This document shows, piece after piece, positions 9,516 through 17,959 of a DNA stretch of 53,429 nt. Made by a program: the position numbers and the translations under genes. The notes below the pieces were generated by a model, which did no database searches, was not told the origin of the DNA, and saw only the letters and a list, made by a program, of their open reading frames with translations. This DNA is from Bacteroides sp. (GTDB lineage: Bacteria; Bacteroidota; Bacteroidia; Bacteroidales; Muribaculaceae), in assembly GCA_014801525.1 (NCBI GenBank), contig JAAVEB010000020.1, positions 1 through 53,429 on the forward strand, given 5' to 3'. Every line of letters begins with the position of its first letter. Position 1 is the first letter of the stretch.

Positions 9516-9550
9516 ATAAAAAAGTGAGAACACATGGTGTGCTCTCACTT
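9516..9550 (-). terminator. Intrinsic terminator after pnp
   Basis: Read leftward, AAGTGAGAGCACA pairs with TGTGTTCTCACTT around a CCA loop (one G-U pair), followed by TTTTTTATT. It begins 21 bases after the pnp stop. Confidence 0.85.
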
Positions 9551-9571
9551 ATAACAAATTTAAACGAATTT

Positions 9572-11839
9572 TTATTCTTCATTGCGCGGCTCTTCGCGAC
9601 GAGGGCGACGATCATCGCGGCGGGGAGCGCGGTCATCACGGCGAGGACGGTCGTCACGACGCTGGGGACGATCGCCATTATTTCGCTGAGGACGCTCACG
9701 ACGCTGCGGCTCAACATAGCCTTCGGGTTTCGGCTGCAAAGCGCGCATAGAAAGACGGTACTTGCCTGTCTTCTTATCGATTTCGATGAGTTTCACTTCA
9801 ACAGTGTCACCTTCGTTAAGTCCGGAAGCTTCCATGTTTTCAAGACGCTCCCAGCTTATTTCAGAGATGTGGAGAAGACCGTCACGGTTAGGCATAAATT
9901 CAACAAACGCTCCGAAATCAAGGATTGAACGGACTTTACCGGTGTAGGTCTTACCCTCTTCGGGAAGTTGAACAATCGCGTTGATCATTTCAAGAGCCTT
10001 GTCCATCGACGCCTTGTTGGTAGCAGCCACCTCGATGAAGCCTTCGTTGTTGATTTCATCGATAGAAACAGTAGCTCCCGAGGCTTCCTGGATGCCTTGG
10101 ATAATCTTTCCGCCCGGTCCAATCACTGCGCCGATCAAATCCTTAGGAATTGTCATGGTCACGATTCTCGGAACATTGGGCTTGTAGTCTTCGCGAGGAG
10201 CGGGGATTGCCTGCTCGATAAGGTCGAGGATGTGGAGGCGTCCGTCACGAGCCTGAAGAAGCGCCTTCTCAAGAATCTCGTAAGAGAGACCGTCGCACTT
10301 GATATCCATCTGTGTGGCAGTGATACCGTCGCGAGTTCCGGTCACCTTGAAGTCCATGTCGCCAAGATGGTCCTCGTCGCCGAGGATGTCGGAAAGCACT
10401 GCATATTTCTTGCCGTCGGTGTCGGTGATAAGTCCCATCGCGATACCGCTGACAGGCTTTTTCATGCGCACACCTGCATCAAGAAGAGCAAGAGTTCCGG
10501 CACACACGGTTGCCATTGACGACGAACCGTTAGATTCAAGAATATCGCTCACGATGCGGCAAACATAAGGGAACCCTTCGGGGAACATGCCCTTAAGCGC
10601 GCGATGGGCAAGATTGCCATGACCGACTTCACGGCGACCTACGCCGCGGGTGGGCTTAGCCTCGCCGGTAGAGAAGGGAGGGAAATTATAGTGGAGCAAA
10701 AAGCGCTCTTTTCCTTGAGTGAGAACTTCGTCGAGAATCTTTTCGTCGAGCTTGGTTCCAAGAGTGACAGTGGCAAGAGCCTGAGTCTCTCCACGAGTGA
10801 ACACAGCCGATCCGTGAGGTCCCGGAACATAGTCGGTTTCAATCCAGATGGGGCGGATGTCGGTTGTCTTACGACCGTCAAGACGCACACCTTCGTCAAG
10901 GATGCAACGACGCACAGCCTCACGCTCAACATCATGATAGTAACGCTTAACGAGCGGAGCCTTTTCATCACGCTCCTCTTCGGGAAGAGATTCGATATAT
11001 TCATTGCAGATGGCATCGAAAGAATCCTGACGCCAGTGCTTGTCGGCGCTTCCGGCTTTAGCTATCGCATAAGCCTTGTCATAACACTTGTCATGAACAT
11101 CCTTGCGAAGCTCTTCGTCGTTAACTTCGTGGCAGTATTCGCGTTTAACGGTCGCTTTTGCTTCTTTTGCAAGCTCTATCTGGGCTAAGCATTGAACTTT
11201 TATGGCATCGTGGGCAGCTTTCAATGCGGCAAGAAGATCGTTCTCGCTAACTTCCTTCATTTCACCTTCCACCATCATGATGTTGTCATAGGTGGCTCCG
11301 ACCATCAATTCCATGTCGGCATCTTCAAGTTGCTTGAAGGTGGGGTTGATAACAAATTCGCCGTTAATGCGGGCGACGCGCACTTCTGAAATGGGTCCGT
11401 TGAAAGGAATGTCGCTCACAGCAAGCGCAGCTGAAGCCGCAAGACCAGCCAATGAATCGGGCATCTCCTCTCCGTCAGCCGAATACATTGTGATGTTCAC
11501 GAATGTGTCGGCATGATAATTATCAGGGAAAAGCGGACGCAACACACGGTCCACAAGACGCGCGGTCAAAATCTCGTAATCCGACGCGCGGCCCTCACGC
11601 TTGAGGAATCCTCCGGGAAAACGCCCGTTGGATGAAAACTTCTCTTTGTATTCTACCTGCAACGGCATGAAATCCACGCCTTCACCAGCCTCTTTGGCTG
11701 ATACCACGGTTGCGAGGAGCATCGTATTGCCCATGCGCAACTCTACCGCTCCATCGGCTTGCTTAGCCAGTTTCCCGGTCTCAAGTGTGATGGTGCGTCC
11801 ATCACCGAGCTCGATGGTTTTCTTAATTGGGTTTGCCAT
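9572..11839 (-). CDS. pnp: Polyribonucleotide nucleotidyltransferase (PNPase)
   Basis: The 755-residue enzyme degrades RNA 3' to 5' using phosphate. It has two RNase PH domains; the second holds [15 protein letters not shown] and later [22 protein letters not shown] domain ([15 protein letters not shown]), an S1 domain ([15 protein letters not shown]) and a C-terminal tail of about 45 residues made almost only of Arg, Asp, Pro, Glu and Asn follow. I chose the start MANPIKK at 11839. The frame stays open to 11911, but a perfect -7 element at 11887-11880 puts the transcript start near 11876, downstream of the longer start, and MANP is where family proteins begin. Confidence 0.97.
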   Translation of the reverse strand: MANPIKKTIELGDGRTITLETGKLAKQADGAVELRMGNTMLLATVVSAKEAGEGVDFMPLQVEYKEKFSSNGRFPGGFLKREGRASDYEILTARLVDRVLRPLFPDNYHADTFVNITMYSADGEEMPDSLAGLAASAALAVSDIPFNGPISEVRVARINGEFVINPTFKQLEDADMELMVGATYDNIMMVEGEMKEVSENDLLAALKAAHDAIKVQCLAQIELAKEAKATVKREYCHEVNDEELRKDVHDKCYDKAYAIAKAGSADKHWRQDSFDAICNEYIESLPEEERDEKAPLVKRYYHDVEREAVRRCILDEGVRLDGRKTTDIRPIWIETDYVPGPHGSAVFTRGETQALATVTLGTKLDEKILDEVLTQGKERFLLHYNFPPFSTGEAKPTRGVGRREVGHGNLAHRALKGMFPEGFPYVCRIVSDILESNGSSSMATVCAGTLALLDAGVRMKKPVSGIAMGLITDTDGKKYAVLSDILGDEDHLGDMDFKVTGTRDGITATQMDIKCDGLSYEILEKALLQARDGRLHILDLIEQAIPAPREDYKPNVPRIVTMTIPKDLIGAVIGPGGKIIQGIQEASGATVSIDEINNEGFIEVAATNKASMDKALEMINAIVQLPEEGKTYTGKVRSILDFGAFVEFMPNRDGLLHISEISWERLENMEASGLNEGDTVEVKLIEIDKKTGKYRLSMRALQPKPEGYVEPQRRERPQRNNGDRPQRRDDRPRRDDRAPRRDDRRPRREEPRNEE

Positions 11840-11879
11840 AAAAATTATACTTCTACTTTGTCTTGTACAAAAAATCGTG

Positions 11880-11911
11880 CAAATATAATTAAAAAAGACG
11901 GAAAAAGCCAA
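11880..11911 (-). promoter_or_regulatory. Promoter of pnp
   Basis: Read leftward, TTGG (11911-11908) is a weak -33 element, followed by 20 bases and a perfect TATATTTG (11887-11880). The predicted start is near 11876, with a leader of about 37 bases. It is divergent from the dgt promoter. Confidence 0.6.
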
Positions 11912-11939
11912 TAAATGTTGATTAATCTATGGCTCACAT

Positions 11940-11971
11940 TTTGAATTATATCCAAAAATATGGTAACTTTG
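11940..11971 (+). promoter_or_regulatory. Promoter of dgt
   Basis: TTTG (11940-11943), 20 bases, TAACTTTG (11964-11971): both elements are perfect at ideal spacing. The predicted start is near 11975, leaving a leader of 17-20 bases without a Shine-Dalgarno sequence. Confidence 0.85.
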
Positions 11972-11991
11972 AACTCTAAACTTGGAATTCT

Positions 11992-13329
11992 ATGATGAAT
12001 TGGGATAAGCTCATCAACGACAAACGGCTTGGTCTGGAGGACTACCATAATTCGCGTCAAGGCTCGCGCAGCGATTTTCAACGTGATTTTGACCGGCTTG
12101 TCTTTTCATCGCCTTTCCGACGCTTGCAGAACAAGACGCAAGTTTTCCCATTGCCGGGCAGCATCTTTGTCCACAACCGCCTCACCCATTCAATGGAGGT
12201 GGCATCGGTAGGACGCTCTCTCGCCAACGAAATCAGCACGGTCCTTAAGACCAAATATGCCTCGGAGCCTTGGGTGGAAAAACTCGATGCCCTTGATGAA
12301 ATCGTCGGCGCCGCCTGTCTTGCCCATGACCTGGGCAACCCGCCGTTCGGACACTCGGGCGAGAAAGCGATTTCCACCTTTTTCAGCGAAGGTCCCGGGT
12401 CGGTCCTCAACCCGATGCTGACAGAACGCCAGTGGACCGATCTTATAAACTTTGAAGGAAATGCAAACTCCTTCAGGCTGCTCACCCATCAATTCAACGG
12501 GCGACGTCCCGGAGGCTTTGCCATGACCTACTCGATGCTCGCCTCGATAGTGAAGTATCCTTATGAATCGCGAATGGCGGGCGGCAAATCAAAATTCGGT
12601 TTTTTCGAATCGGAGGTCGAGACATTCCAGCGCATCGCCGATGAGCTTGGCATGATTCCAAAATACGGGAAAAACGGAGAGGTGCGCTATGCGCGCCATC
12701 CGCTCGTGTATATAGTGGAAGCTGCCGACGACATCTGTTATCAGGTGATGGATATCGAGGACGCCCACAAATTGAGAGTGCTGCTCACTCATGAGGTGAT
12801 CGACACGTTCATGTCGTTTTTCCCTGAGGAGCGCAGGCAAAAGATGCACAAGACCATGGATAAAGTCGATGACCCGAACGAAAAAATCGCATATCTGCGC
12901 AGCTGCGTCATCGACACCCTTGTCAAGGAGTGCGCCAAGGCTTTTGTCGAGAATGAAGACAAAATACTCAGCGGCACTTTCGAGGGTTCGCTTCTCGACC
13001 ACATATCCCGGCTTGAAAAAGAGGGCTATCAGCGATGCTCGGCTCTCGCATGGGCAAAGATCTACCGTGCCAGCGACGTGGTCGACATCGAGCTTGCCGG
13101 TAATCGCATAATCTCGTTCCTGATGGAGAAGCTGATTCATGCTGTAAGATTTCCGGAGCTCAACTATTCATCGCTATTATTGAGCAAGGTCCCGAAACAA
13201 TATGACATATCGGCGCCCACGCTTTACGGAAAAATTCAGGCAGTGCTCGATCATATTTCGGGCATGACCGACGTATATGCCCTTGATTTATATCGAAAAC
13301 TTTGCGGCATGAGCCTGCCCGCCGTTTAA
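11992..13329 (+). CDS. dgt: Deoxyguanosinetriphosphate triphosphohydrolase (dGTPase)
   Basis: The 445-residue HD-domain enzyme hydrolyses dGTP, and in related types other dNTPs, to the nucleoside and triphosphate. The N-terminal RLVFSSPFRRLQNKTQV, HNRLTHSMEV (His66) and AHDLGNPPFGHSGE (His112-Asp113) are the family's conserved metal and nucleotide-binding blocks. The length fits the long Bacteroidetes form. Two ATG codons are adjacent (11992 and 11995); the second (MNWDKL) is equally possible. The TPM-domain gene follows after 48 bases without a terminator, so the two may share a transcript. Confidence 0.93.
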   Translation: MMNWDKLINDKRLGLEDYHNSRQGSRSDFQRDFDRLVFSSPFRRLQNKTQVFPLPGSIFVHNRLTHSMEVASVGRSLANEISTVLKTKYASEPWVEKLDALDEIVGAACLAHDLGNPPFGHSGEKAISTFFSEGPGSVLNPMLTERQWTDLINFEGNANSFRLLTHQFNGRRPGGFAMTYSMLASIVKYPYESRMAGGKSKFGFFESEVETFQRIADELGMIPKYGKNGEVRYARHPLVYIVEAADDICYQVMDIEDAHKLRVLLTHEVIDTFMSFFPEERRQKMHKTMDKVDDPNEKIAYLRSCVIDTLVKECAKAFVENEDKILSGTFEGSLLDHISRLEKEGYQRCSALAWAKIYRASDVVDIELAGNRIISFLMEKLIHAVRFPELNYSSLLLSKVPKQYDISAPTLYGKIQAVLDHISGMTDVYALDLYRKLCGMSLPAV

Positions 13330-13377
13330 CCCGCCGAGGACAAAATCAGAAATAACTCAACAACATAAAAAAAGACA

Positions 13378-14637
13378 ATGAAACAACGCCATATAATACT
13401 CCTCGCCCTGCTGCTCGTTTTTCTTGGCATATCGGCAAAAGAATATCGCCCGGAAGATATACCCAATGTCCACGTCGCCAACCGGACAAAATATGTCAGC
13501 AATCCCGACAACGTGCTTTCAAGCGCAACCGTCGCTCAGCTCGACTCTACCCTATCCAACCTCTGGAAGCAGACCTCAGCCGAAGCAGTTGTGGTGGTAG
13601 TCGAGAATATCGAAGGGGGCGACATCGACAGTTTCGCCACCGAGCTGTTTTCAAAATGGGGAATCGGAAAACGCGACAAGGACAACGGATTGCTGTTTCT
13701 CGTGTCGGTCAACGACAGGAAAATGGCTATACGCACAGGATATGGCATGGAGGGAATCGTGCCCGACATTATCGCCGGAAGAATAATAAGAAACATCGTG
13801 ACGCCTCATTTTAAGGAGGGCGACTATGACGGCGGGGTAACGGCTGCCGTAAACGAGATATCGCGGTTGACAACTACCCCAGGAGCTACCGAAGAGCTCA
13901 TGTCAAAATATGAAAATGACGGGGACGCTACCGATAATGACGATGAAGAATTTCTGAAAATATGGCTTTCCGTAGGGAGCGCCTTAGCAATATTCCTGTT
14001 CGCATGGTTCCTGTGGATACTTTTCAAGACGCGTCGCCGGGACCGCTATGACCGCTACATGGCATTAAGGCAAATGAAAGTGCCGGGGTTGATCATGGGT
14101 TTCATAGGTCTTGGCATCCCGTTCATTTCAATGCTATTGGTGTGGCTGACAATGAGGTATCAGCGCCATCATCGCAGAGTGTGTCCCAACTGCCATCACA
14201 AGATGAGACTTCTCGACGAGCAGACCGACAACCAATATCTCACTCCGGCCCAGGATCTTGAAGAGCAACTTGATTCGGTGGACTATGACGTGTGGCTGTG
14301 TGACACTTGCGGAGAGACCGACATCCTGCCTTTCGTCAATCAGCAATCAACGTATCAGGTGTGCCCAAAATGCGGCACTAAAGCAATGTCATTGAACAGC
14401 GCCCGCATAATCCGCAAGCCTACCGAGCATAATGAAGGAGTGGGATTGAAGGATTACGTGTGCCGCAATTGCGGAAACCACACTCAAACCTCCTACACAA
14501 TTCCGAAAGTGATTGTTCCTAAGATAGTCATAATTCCCGGCGGAGGCAAAGGCGGATTTGGCGGAGGGGGCGGATTCTCCGGAGGCTCCTTCGGAGGAGG
14601 CATGACCGGCGGAGGCGGCGCCTCAGGCGGCTGGTAA
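13378..14637 (+). CDS. TPM-domain membrane protein with zinc ribbons and Gly-rich tail
   Basis: The 419-residue protein has a signal peptide (1-20) and a TPM domain (about 37-165: YVSNPDNVLSSATVAQLD, KDNGLLFLVSVNDRKMAIRTGYGMEG). Two membrane helices follow (about 197-219 and 236-256). Next come CxxC pairs forming two zinc-ribbon-like modules (CPNCHHK with CDTCGE; CPKCGTK with CRNCGN), and a tail of Gly with Ser, Phe and Met repeats ending GGW. TPM proteins (YgcG type) are membrane proteins, some implicated in photosystem repair or with phosphatase activity, but most bacterial members are uncharacterised. The zinc ribbons lie on the side of the membrane opposite the TPM domain only if an odd number of helices separates them; topology is unresolved. 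Confidence 0.85.
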   Translation: MKQRHIILLALLLVFLGISAKEYRPEDIPNVHVANRTKYVSNPDNVLSSATVAQLDSTLSNLWKQTSAEAVVVVVENIEGGDIDSFATELFSKWGIGKRDKDNGLLFLVSVNDRKMAIRTGYGMEGIVPDIIAGRIIRNIVTPHFKEGDYDGGVTAAVNEISRLTTTPGATEELMSKYENDGDATDNDDEEFLKIWLSVGSALAIFLFAWFLWILFKTRRRDRYDRYMALRQMKVPGLIMGFIGLGIPFISMLLVWLTMRYQRHHRRVCPNCHHKMRLLDEQTDNQYLTPAQDLEEQLDSVDYDVWLCDTCGETDILPFVNQQSTYQVCPKCGTKAMSLNSARIIRKPTEHNEGVGLKDYVCRNCGNHTQTSYTIPKVIVPKIVIIPGGGKGGFGGGGGFSGGSFGGGMTGGGGASGGW

Positions 14638-14692
14638 CGTCTCCCCGACACACCGCCAATGCCACCGATTTAAGACCTGCTATGCTTATAAA

Positions 14693-14740
14693 TCAGCACT
14701 TTCCTCCGACAAATTTGAAGAACGATCCGGGAATGGGATG
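14693..14740 (-). pseudogene. Remnant of an RluA-like gene 3' end (16 codons)
   Basis: Read leftward these 48 bases encode HPIPGSFFKFVGGKC and a stop. The intact RluA-like gene at 18030-18971 ends TPIPGSFFKLVGGKR and a stop. The two 48-base ends match at 36 positions, and most differences are at third codon positions, so this is a diverged homologous gene end rather than chance. Just upstream of the His codon the frame has a stop and similarity is lost. The copy is in the same orientation as the intact gene and lies at the far side of the AT-rich block, as expected for the displaced half of an insertion site. Confidence 0.7.
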
Positions 14741-14824
14741 TCAATCCTTCAGTTGGCGTTGTCTGATCTTGTTTGGCTTATACTGTAAGTTTATTTGCGG
14801 TATATCCAAGAATTAGGCTATATT

Positions 14825-15478
14825 TTAGTCTATTTCAATCTTTTCTCCTAAGAATTTGGGCTGCTTCCCTGAGTATAGGTCAATAAACATCTTTACTCTT
14901 GCAAGATATTCTCGCCCATGTATTTTCAATCTCTTTTTCCAATATGTCACATCTTTGGCATTAAAACCAATAGCTTCAATGCCATATTGCTTAGCCAAGT
15001 ATAAGGCTCTTTCATTGTGGAATTGCTGAGATATGATTGTCATACTATCCTGTCCGAATATTTCCTTAGCTCTCACCACTGAGTCTAAAGTTCTAAATCC
15101 GGCATAATCCAGTATAATTTTCTCCTGAGGAATGCCACGAACCATTAAAGAGTCCCGCATACTGCTCGGCTCATCATAATCTGTAGAATGATTGTCACCA
15201 CTTACAATGATATAGTCAATTTTTCCTGCCATAAATAGATTTGTAGCTGCATCAATTCTATAATCAAAGTAATAATTATGTGTACCCCACGGAGTAATTG
15301 GAGCTGTGCCTAACAGCAGTCCTACTTTATTATGTGGAATGGCAGTAGGTTCTGAGTATAATCGTTTTTTTGCCGTGTTCTCAACAATGGCAAAGCACAA
15401 GATAGCAACTGAAATGCAGAGGATTAGAGCTACCACAACAGCTACAAAAGCTATTTTACATCTTTTGTTTAGTTTCAT
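14825..15478 (-). CDS. SanA/YdcF family (DUF218) membrane-anchored protein
   Basis: The 217-residue protein has an N-terminal membrane helix (about 8-32) and then the DUF218 fold: GLLLGTAPI, a segment DYIIVSGDNHS, RGIPQEKIILDYAGFRTLDSVVRAKEIFG and IISQQFHNERALYLAKQYGIEAIGF, all close to SanA. SanA affects envelope permeability to large antibiotics in enteric bacteria; YdcF and ElyC are relatives. The biochemical role is not settled. The gene is AT-rich compared with dgt or carB and lies at the left end of the island, 63 bases after the hypothetical gene. No promoter of its own is obvious, so it may be read with the cluster upstream. Confidence 0.85.
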   Translation of the reverse strand: MKLNKRCKIAFVAVVVALILCISVAILCFAIVENTAKKRLYSEPTAIPHNKVGLLLGTAPITPWGTHNYYFDYRIDAATNLFMAGKIDYIIVSGDNHSTDYDEPSSMRDSLMVRGIPQEKIILDYAGFRTLDSVVRAKEIFGQDSMTIISQQFHNERALYLAKQYGIEAIGFNAKDVTYWKKRLKIHGREYLARVKMFIDLYSGKQPKFLGEKIEID

Positions 15479-15541
15479 TTTAATATGAAATTGAGATTAT
15501 TGCACGTAAATAATTTTTATTATTGGACATCAATCAATACG

Positions 15542-15925
15542 TTATGATGAGATAATACCTGCAATCGTACCGTCAGCTAATGATCTATCTATGTGAAATA
15601 CAACAGTATTGGGTGTCGAATTGAGTTCTACACGACATTTAACCTTTTGGCATTTTCTAAATACACCATCAGAGCAAACCACCCAATCATATCCAATATA
15701 TTGAAAGAGAGATTTGCGAAGATCTGTTTGGATAATTGCATGAGAGAAAGCACTGTTTTCAGTAATCTCTCCACTCTCTGGCACACCATCAAAGAATGTA
15801 AGTATATCAGGAGTTATCAGATTATGTTTAAGGGATTGATCAACCTCAAACATAAATCCGATATTCCCGATATGCACAAGTTCTGTATATGACGAAGTAT
15901 TGTTATTCCTTGTATTCATATCCAT
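15542..15925 (-). CDS. Hypothetical protein, last gene of the island cluster
   Basis: The 127-residue protein has no family that I recognise. It is soluble-looking, with no signal or membrane helix, and has a likely beta-rich middle (HIGNIGFMFEVDQSL; YDWVVCSDGVFRKCQKVKCRVEL) and end (NTVVFHIDRSLADGTIAGI). Three cysteines lie close together in the CSDGVFRKCQKVKC stretch (spacing C-x7-C-x4-C). The start overlaps the preceding gene by 23 bases, which supports translation coupling. A second Met (codon 3) is an alternative start. Codon use is AT-rich like its neighbours. No function is proposed beyond membership of the five-gene cluster. Confidence 0.6.
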   Translation of the reverse strand: MDMNTRNNNTSSYTELVHIGNIGFMFEVDQSLKHNLITPDILTFFDGVPESGEITENSAFSHAIIQTDLRKSLFQYIGYDWVVCSDGVFRKCQKVKCRVELNSTPNTVVFHIDRSLADGTIAGIISS

Positions 15926-16199
15926 ATATTTTACGGAACTTGGCTTTTGCTCGCTCTTTTATGATTTCTTCCGGCTCAAATTCAGAGTATTCATCTTCAG
16001 ACCGTAATTGTCTTATGATTTTATCAAAGTGGTACCAATCCTGTAACTTTTTGGCTTCTGCCTCATCTTTAGCATTGGTTCGTCCTTCATATCTACGGAT
16101 TTTATCTTCTTGTTGCTCAATAGTCTTCTTATCAGACTGTCTTTGAGCATAGAACAGGATCAATGCTCCAATGGCTATTATAAATAATCCTTCTATCAT
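15903..16199 (-). CDS. Small single-pass membrane protein, charged coiled-coil-like
   Basis: The 98-residue protein has one N-terminal membrane helix (residues 3-19, IEGLFIIAIGALILFYA). A highly charged helical tail rich in Lys, Glu, Gln and Arg follows (QRQSDKKTIEQQEDKIRRYE; EEIIKERAKAKFRKIYGYE), which could form a coiled coil on the cytoplasmic side. No family is recognised. Its ATG overlaps the stop of the aspartyl protease gene by four bases (16196-16199), and its own end overlaps the next gene by 23 bases, so it is firmly inside the operon. Confidence 0.7.
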   Translation of the reverse strand: MIEGLFIIAIGALILFYAQRQSDKKTIEQQEDKIRRYEGRTNAKDEAEAKKLQDWYHFDKIIRQLRSEDEYSEFEPEEIIKERAKAKFRKIYGYEYKE

Positions 16200-16600
16200 T
16201 TATTCGATATTGTTAGTTTATCAAAGTCTATCAGACACTTATTTTCTATAAGAAACGGTATGCCCAAGACTCCATGTATCTGTATGCCTGTTTCTGCCTG
16301 TACTTGGGTTATGGCATCATTGGCTTCAAGAACTGCAAATGGAGCTTTATACCTTAAATCATCAAACCGCAAGTCTGCATTTACTATGATTGTAGGTTTC
16401 AATGAGCCATCAATTCCCATGATGTTTTGAGTTTCATCTGTCAGTGTAAAATAATCCTTGAAATGCTGATACACAAAATCAAAGATTACATCCCTTGTAG
16501 AACCTGTGTCTATCAGAAAACACAAGTTCTTTGGATCCTCTGCGGTTAGAATAAGCGGTAAACCAGCCTTTTCTAAACCGTAATGTATAGGATATTCCAT
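16196..16600 (-). CDS. Retropepsin-like aspartyl protease
   Basis: The 134-residue protein carries CFLIDTGSTRDVIF, in which DTGS (residues 31-34) is the aspartyl protease active-site motif. Near the end is HGVLGIPFL (109-117), the second conserved block of retropepsin-like domains. The length suits a single domain that would work as a dimer, as in retroviral-type proteases. No signal peptide is visible, so it is probably cytoplasmic. It sits between the lipoprotein gene (gap of 3 bases) and the small membrane protein (overlap of 4 bases). Substrate unknown; a cluster partner could be one, but that is speculation. Confidence 0.8.
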   Translation of the reverse strand: MEYPIHYGLEKAGLPLILTAEDPKNLCFLIDTGSTRDVIFDFVYQHFKDYFTLTDETQNIMGIDGSLKPTIIVNADLRFDDLRYKAPFAVLEANDAITQVQAETGIQIHGVLGIPFLIENKCLIDFDKLTISNK

Positions 16601-16603
16601 GTT

Positions 16604-17113
16604 TTAATTCGTATTTAAGTCAGATATTGAAGGCAACCAACCTATTATTCGGGAGTCAGATTTAATATAAAATCTGATATGTGGTTCATTCGCAAATCTG
16701 CTAATAATAATTTGGATTTCACCTTTATCAGTCTTTAGCACTGCAACTTTCTCATCGTTGACTTCGTAGCATCTATAAGACTGAATATGATGAAGTGATG
16801 TATAAGTATTACCTGCCTTTATTTCTGCTTTATTTTCCTTTATGTTTACATGTATTGGACCATCATAACTTACTTTGAGAGGAGTAAACCTATAATCCTT
16901 AATGGGATGTACATCATAATCTTCTGTCCGGTAAATAGTATTTTCTATAAATGATTGTATTTCTTTGATTTTTGGATGCTCAGCTATTACTGCTAAAGTA
17001 TCAGCTGTAAAACCACCTTTCTTTACACTATCTTTTTGAACTTGATTGCTACATCTCCCAATGAGGATTATAAGTAGAAAGAAGCATACTATATATGTGA
17101 GGCACGATTTCAT
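16604..17113 (-). CDS. Hypothetical lipoprotein
   Basis: The 169-residue protein begins with a long hydrophobic stretch (residues 6-18) followed by IGRC at 18-21, a plausible lipobox, then SNQVQKDS. If the cysteine is not used, the stretch would be a simple signal anchor. The remainder is a mixed alpha/beta domain with beta strands near the end (KVAVLKTDKGEIQIIISRF). No known family is recognised. It overlaps the WG-repeat gene by four bases (17110-17113), so the two are translated from one message. AT-rich codon use matches the rest of the island. Confidence 0.65.
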   Translation of the reverse strand: MKSCLTYIVCFFLLIILIGRCSNQVQKDSVKKGGFTADTLAVIAEHPKIKEIQSFIENTIYRTEDYDVHPIKDYRFTPLKVSYDGPIHVNIKENKAEIKAGNTYTSLHHIQSYRCYEVNDEKVAVLKTDKGEIQIIISRFANEPHIRFYIKSDSRIIGWLPSISDLNTN

Positions 17114-17568
17114 AACTCATTATTTTCAAATTCAAAATCTACGGGTAGATTGATACGGCTCATTCGGTCAATTATATATCCAACACCCTTACCTGAGTAT
17201 ATTCCATGTACAAGAACACAATCTCCCCATCCTTTAATTGAGGATGGCTTTACCGTCAAAGGTCTGATGTAATCCAAATTGGGAATAACAGCAATTTTGC
17301 CTGTTATGTCTATTATTCCCCAATACTTATTATCATTGGTTTTTAAACGAGCATATCCACCTTTGAACTGAGGATCTACCCATATATATTTACCAAATGG
17401 CACAACAGCTTTATTAAAGATGTTGATATAAGCATATTGATAACTGCTATTCCTCACACAAGCCAAGCCACATGAGAAAGGATAGAACTCTCTATATTGC
17501 GGAGGAATCAGTACTTCTCCACAATCATTCTTTAGTCCGTACAAACCATCTTCCTGATATATTTCCAT
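17110..17568 (-). CDS. WG-repeat protein, first gene of the island cluster
   Basis: The 152-residue protein contains WG (WG_beta_rep) repeats: DGLYGLKNDCGEVLIPPQY (6-24) is a textbook repeat, NKYWGIIDITGKIAVIP is a second, and weaker units lie between and after. The repeats probably form a small beta structure for protein binding. WG proteins are common among predicted immunity proteins of interbacterial toxins, but also elsewhere. I chose the Met at 17568. The frame is open to 17718, but those 50 codons come from the attC-like palindrome and its flank and have no WG character. An 8-bp hairpin (17574-17595) ends five bases before the ATG. Confidence 0.75.
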   Translation of the reverse strand: MEIYQEDGLYGLKNDCGEVLIPPQYREFYPFSCGLACVRNSSYQYAYINIFNKAVVPFGKYIWVDPQFKGGYARLKTNDNKYWGIIDITGKIAVIPNLDYIRPLTVKPSSIKGWGDCVLVHGIYSGKGVGYIIDRMSRINLPVDFEFENNEL

Positions 17569-17597
17569 AGGCTCTTTTTGCGACACAGCAAAAAGAA

Positions 17598-17678
17598 GGT
17601 GTAGGCTTCTATACTTTATTGCTATTCTGAAGGCATCGCCAAACGCCTGTACCCATGCAAATAAGAAAAGCCCACACC
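17598..17678. repeat. attC-like 81-base imperfect palindrome
   Basis: The outer arms are GGTGTAGGCTTCT (17598-17610) and, reverse-complemented, GGTGTGGGCTTTTCT (17678-17664). Inner arms TTTATTGC (17615-17622) and TTATTTGC (reverse of 17664-17657) follow, and AGGC/GCCT closes a short loop at 17635-17644. The element could therefore fold from end to end with bulges, like an integron attC site or the intergenic repeats of Bacteroidales recombinase-associated defence-gene clusters. The arms are similar but not identical, as attC sites are. No recombinase gene is present in the window. Confidence 0.55.
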
Positions 17679-17834
17679 TGTGTAGGTGCAAGCATTTCCT
17701 TTCTACTGCGATGAGCACTCTTTTAATTTGGCGATTTTTCAGAATACATCAAGCAAAAAGTGAAACACTCTTTTCAATATGTCTTTATAATAGTTTTATT
17801 TCATTAGCTAATCAGTTTATTGATTTCACGATTG

Positions 17835-17842
17835 CAAATTTA
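17835..17842 (-). promoter_or_regulatory. Candidate -7 element for the WG-repeat cluster
   Basis: Read leftward this is TAAATTTG, a full match to TAnnTTTG, but with no TTTG 20 bases upstream. It would give a leader of about 263 bases carrying the attC-like palindrome. In AT-rich DNA such a match is not rare. Confidence 0.35.
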
Positions 17843-17923
17843 ATGTTTTTTCGGAAATCATCCACTATCGAACTATCTAATATTTGGCTAATATAACAAC
17901 TATCCATAGAAAAGTTCCGGTAT

Positions 17924-17959
17924 GAAAAGAAAAAGCAGCCATACTATGTATAACTGCTT
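17924..17959 (-). terminator. Intrinsic terminator after the RluA-like gene
   Basis: Read leftward, a 12-base-pair stem (AAGCAGTTATAC with GTATGGCTGCTT, three G-U pairs at most) with an ATA loop is followed by TTTTTCTTTTC. It lies about 70 bases past the RluA-like stop and would shield the island from readthrough. Confidence 0.7.

Noticed and set aside
11840..11911. 24-codon N-terminal extension of pnp
   Set aside because: The -7 element of the promoter lies inside it, and PNPases start at the MANPIKK position.
17569..17718. 50-codon N-terminal extension of the WG-repeat gene
   Set aside because: The codons lie in the attC-like palindrome and its flank, contain no WG repeat, and the Met at 17568 starts the first clear repeat.
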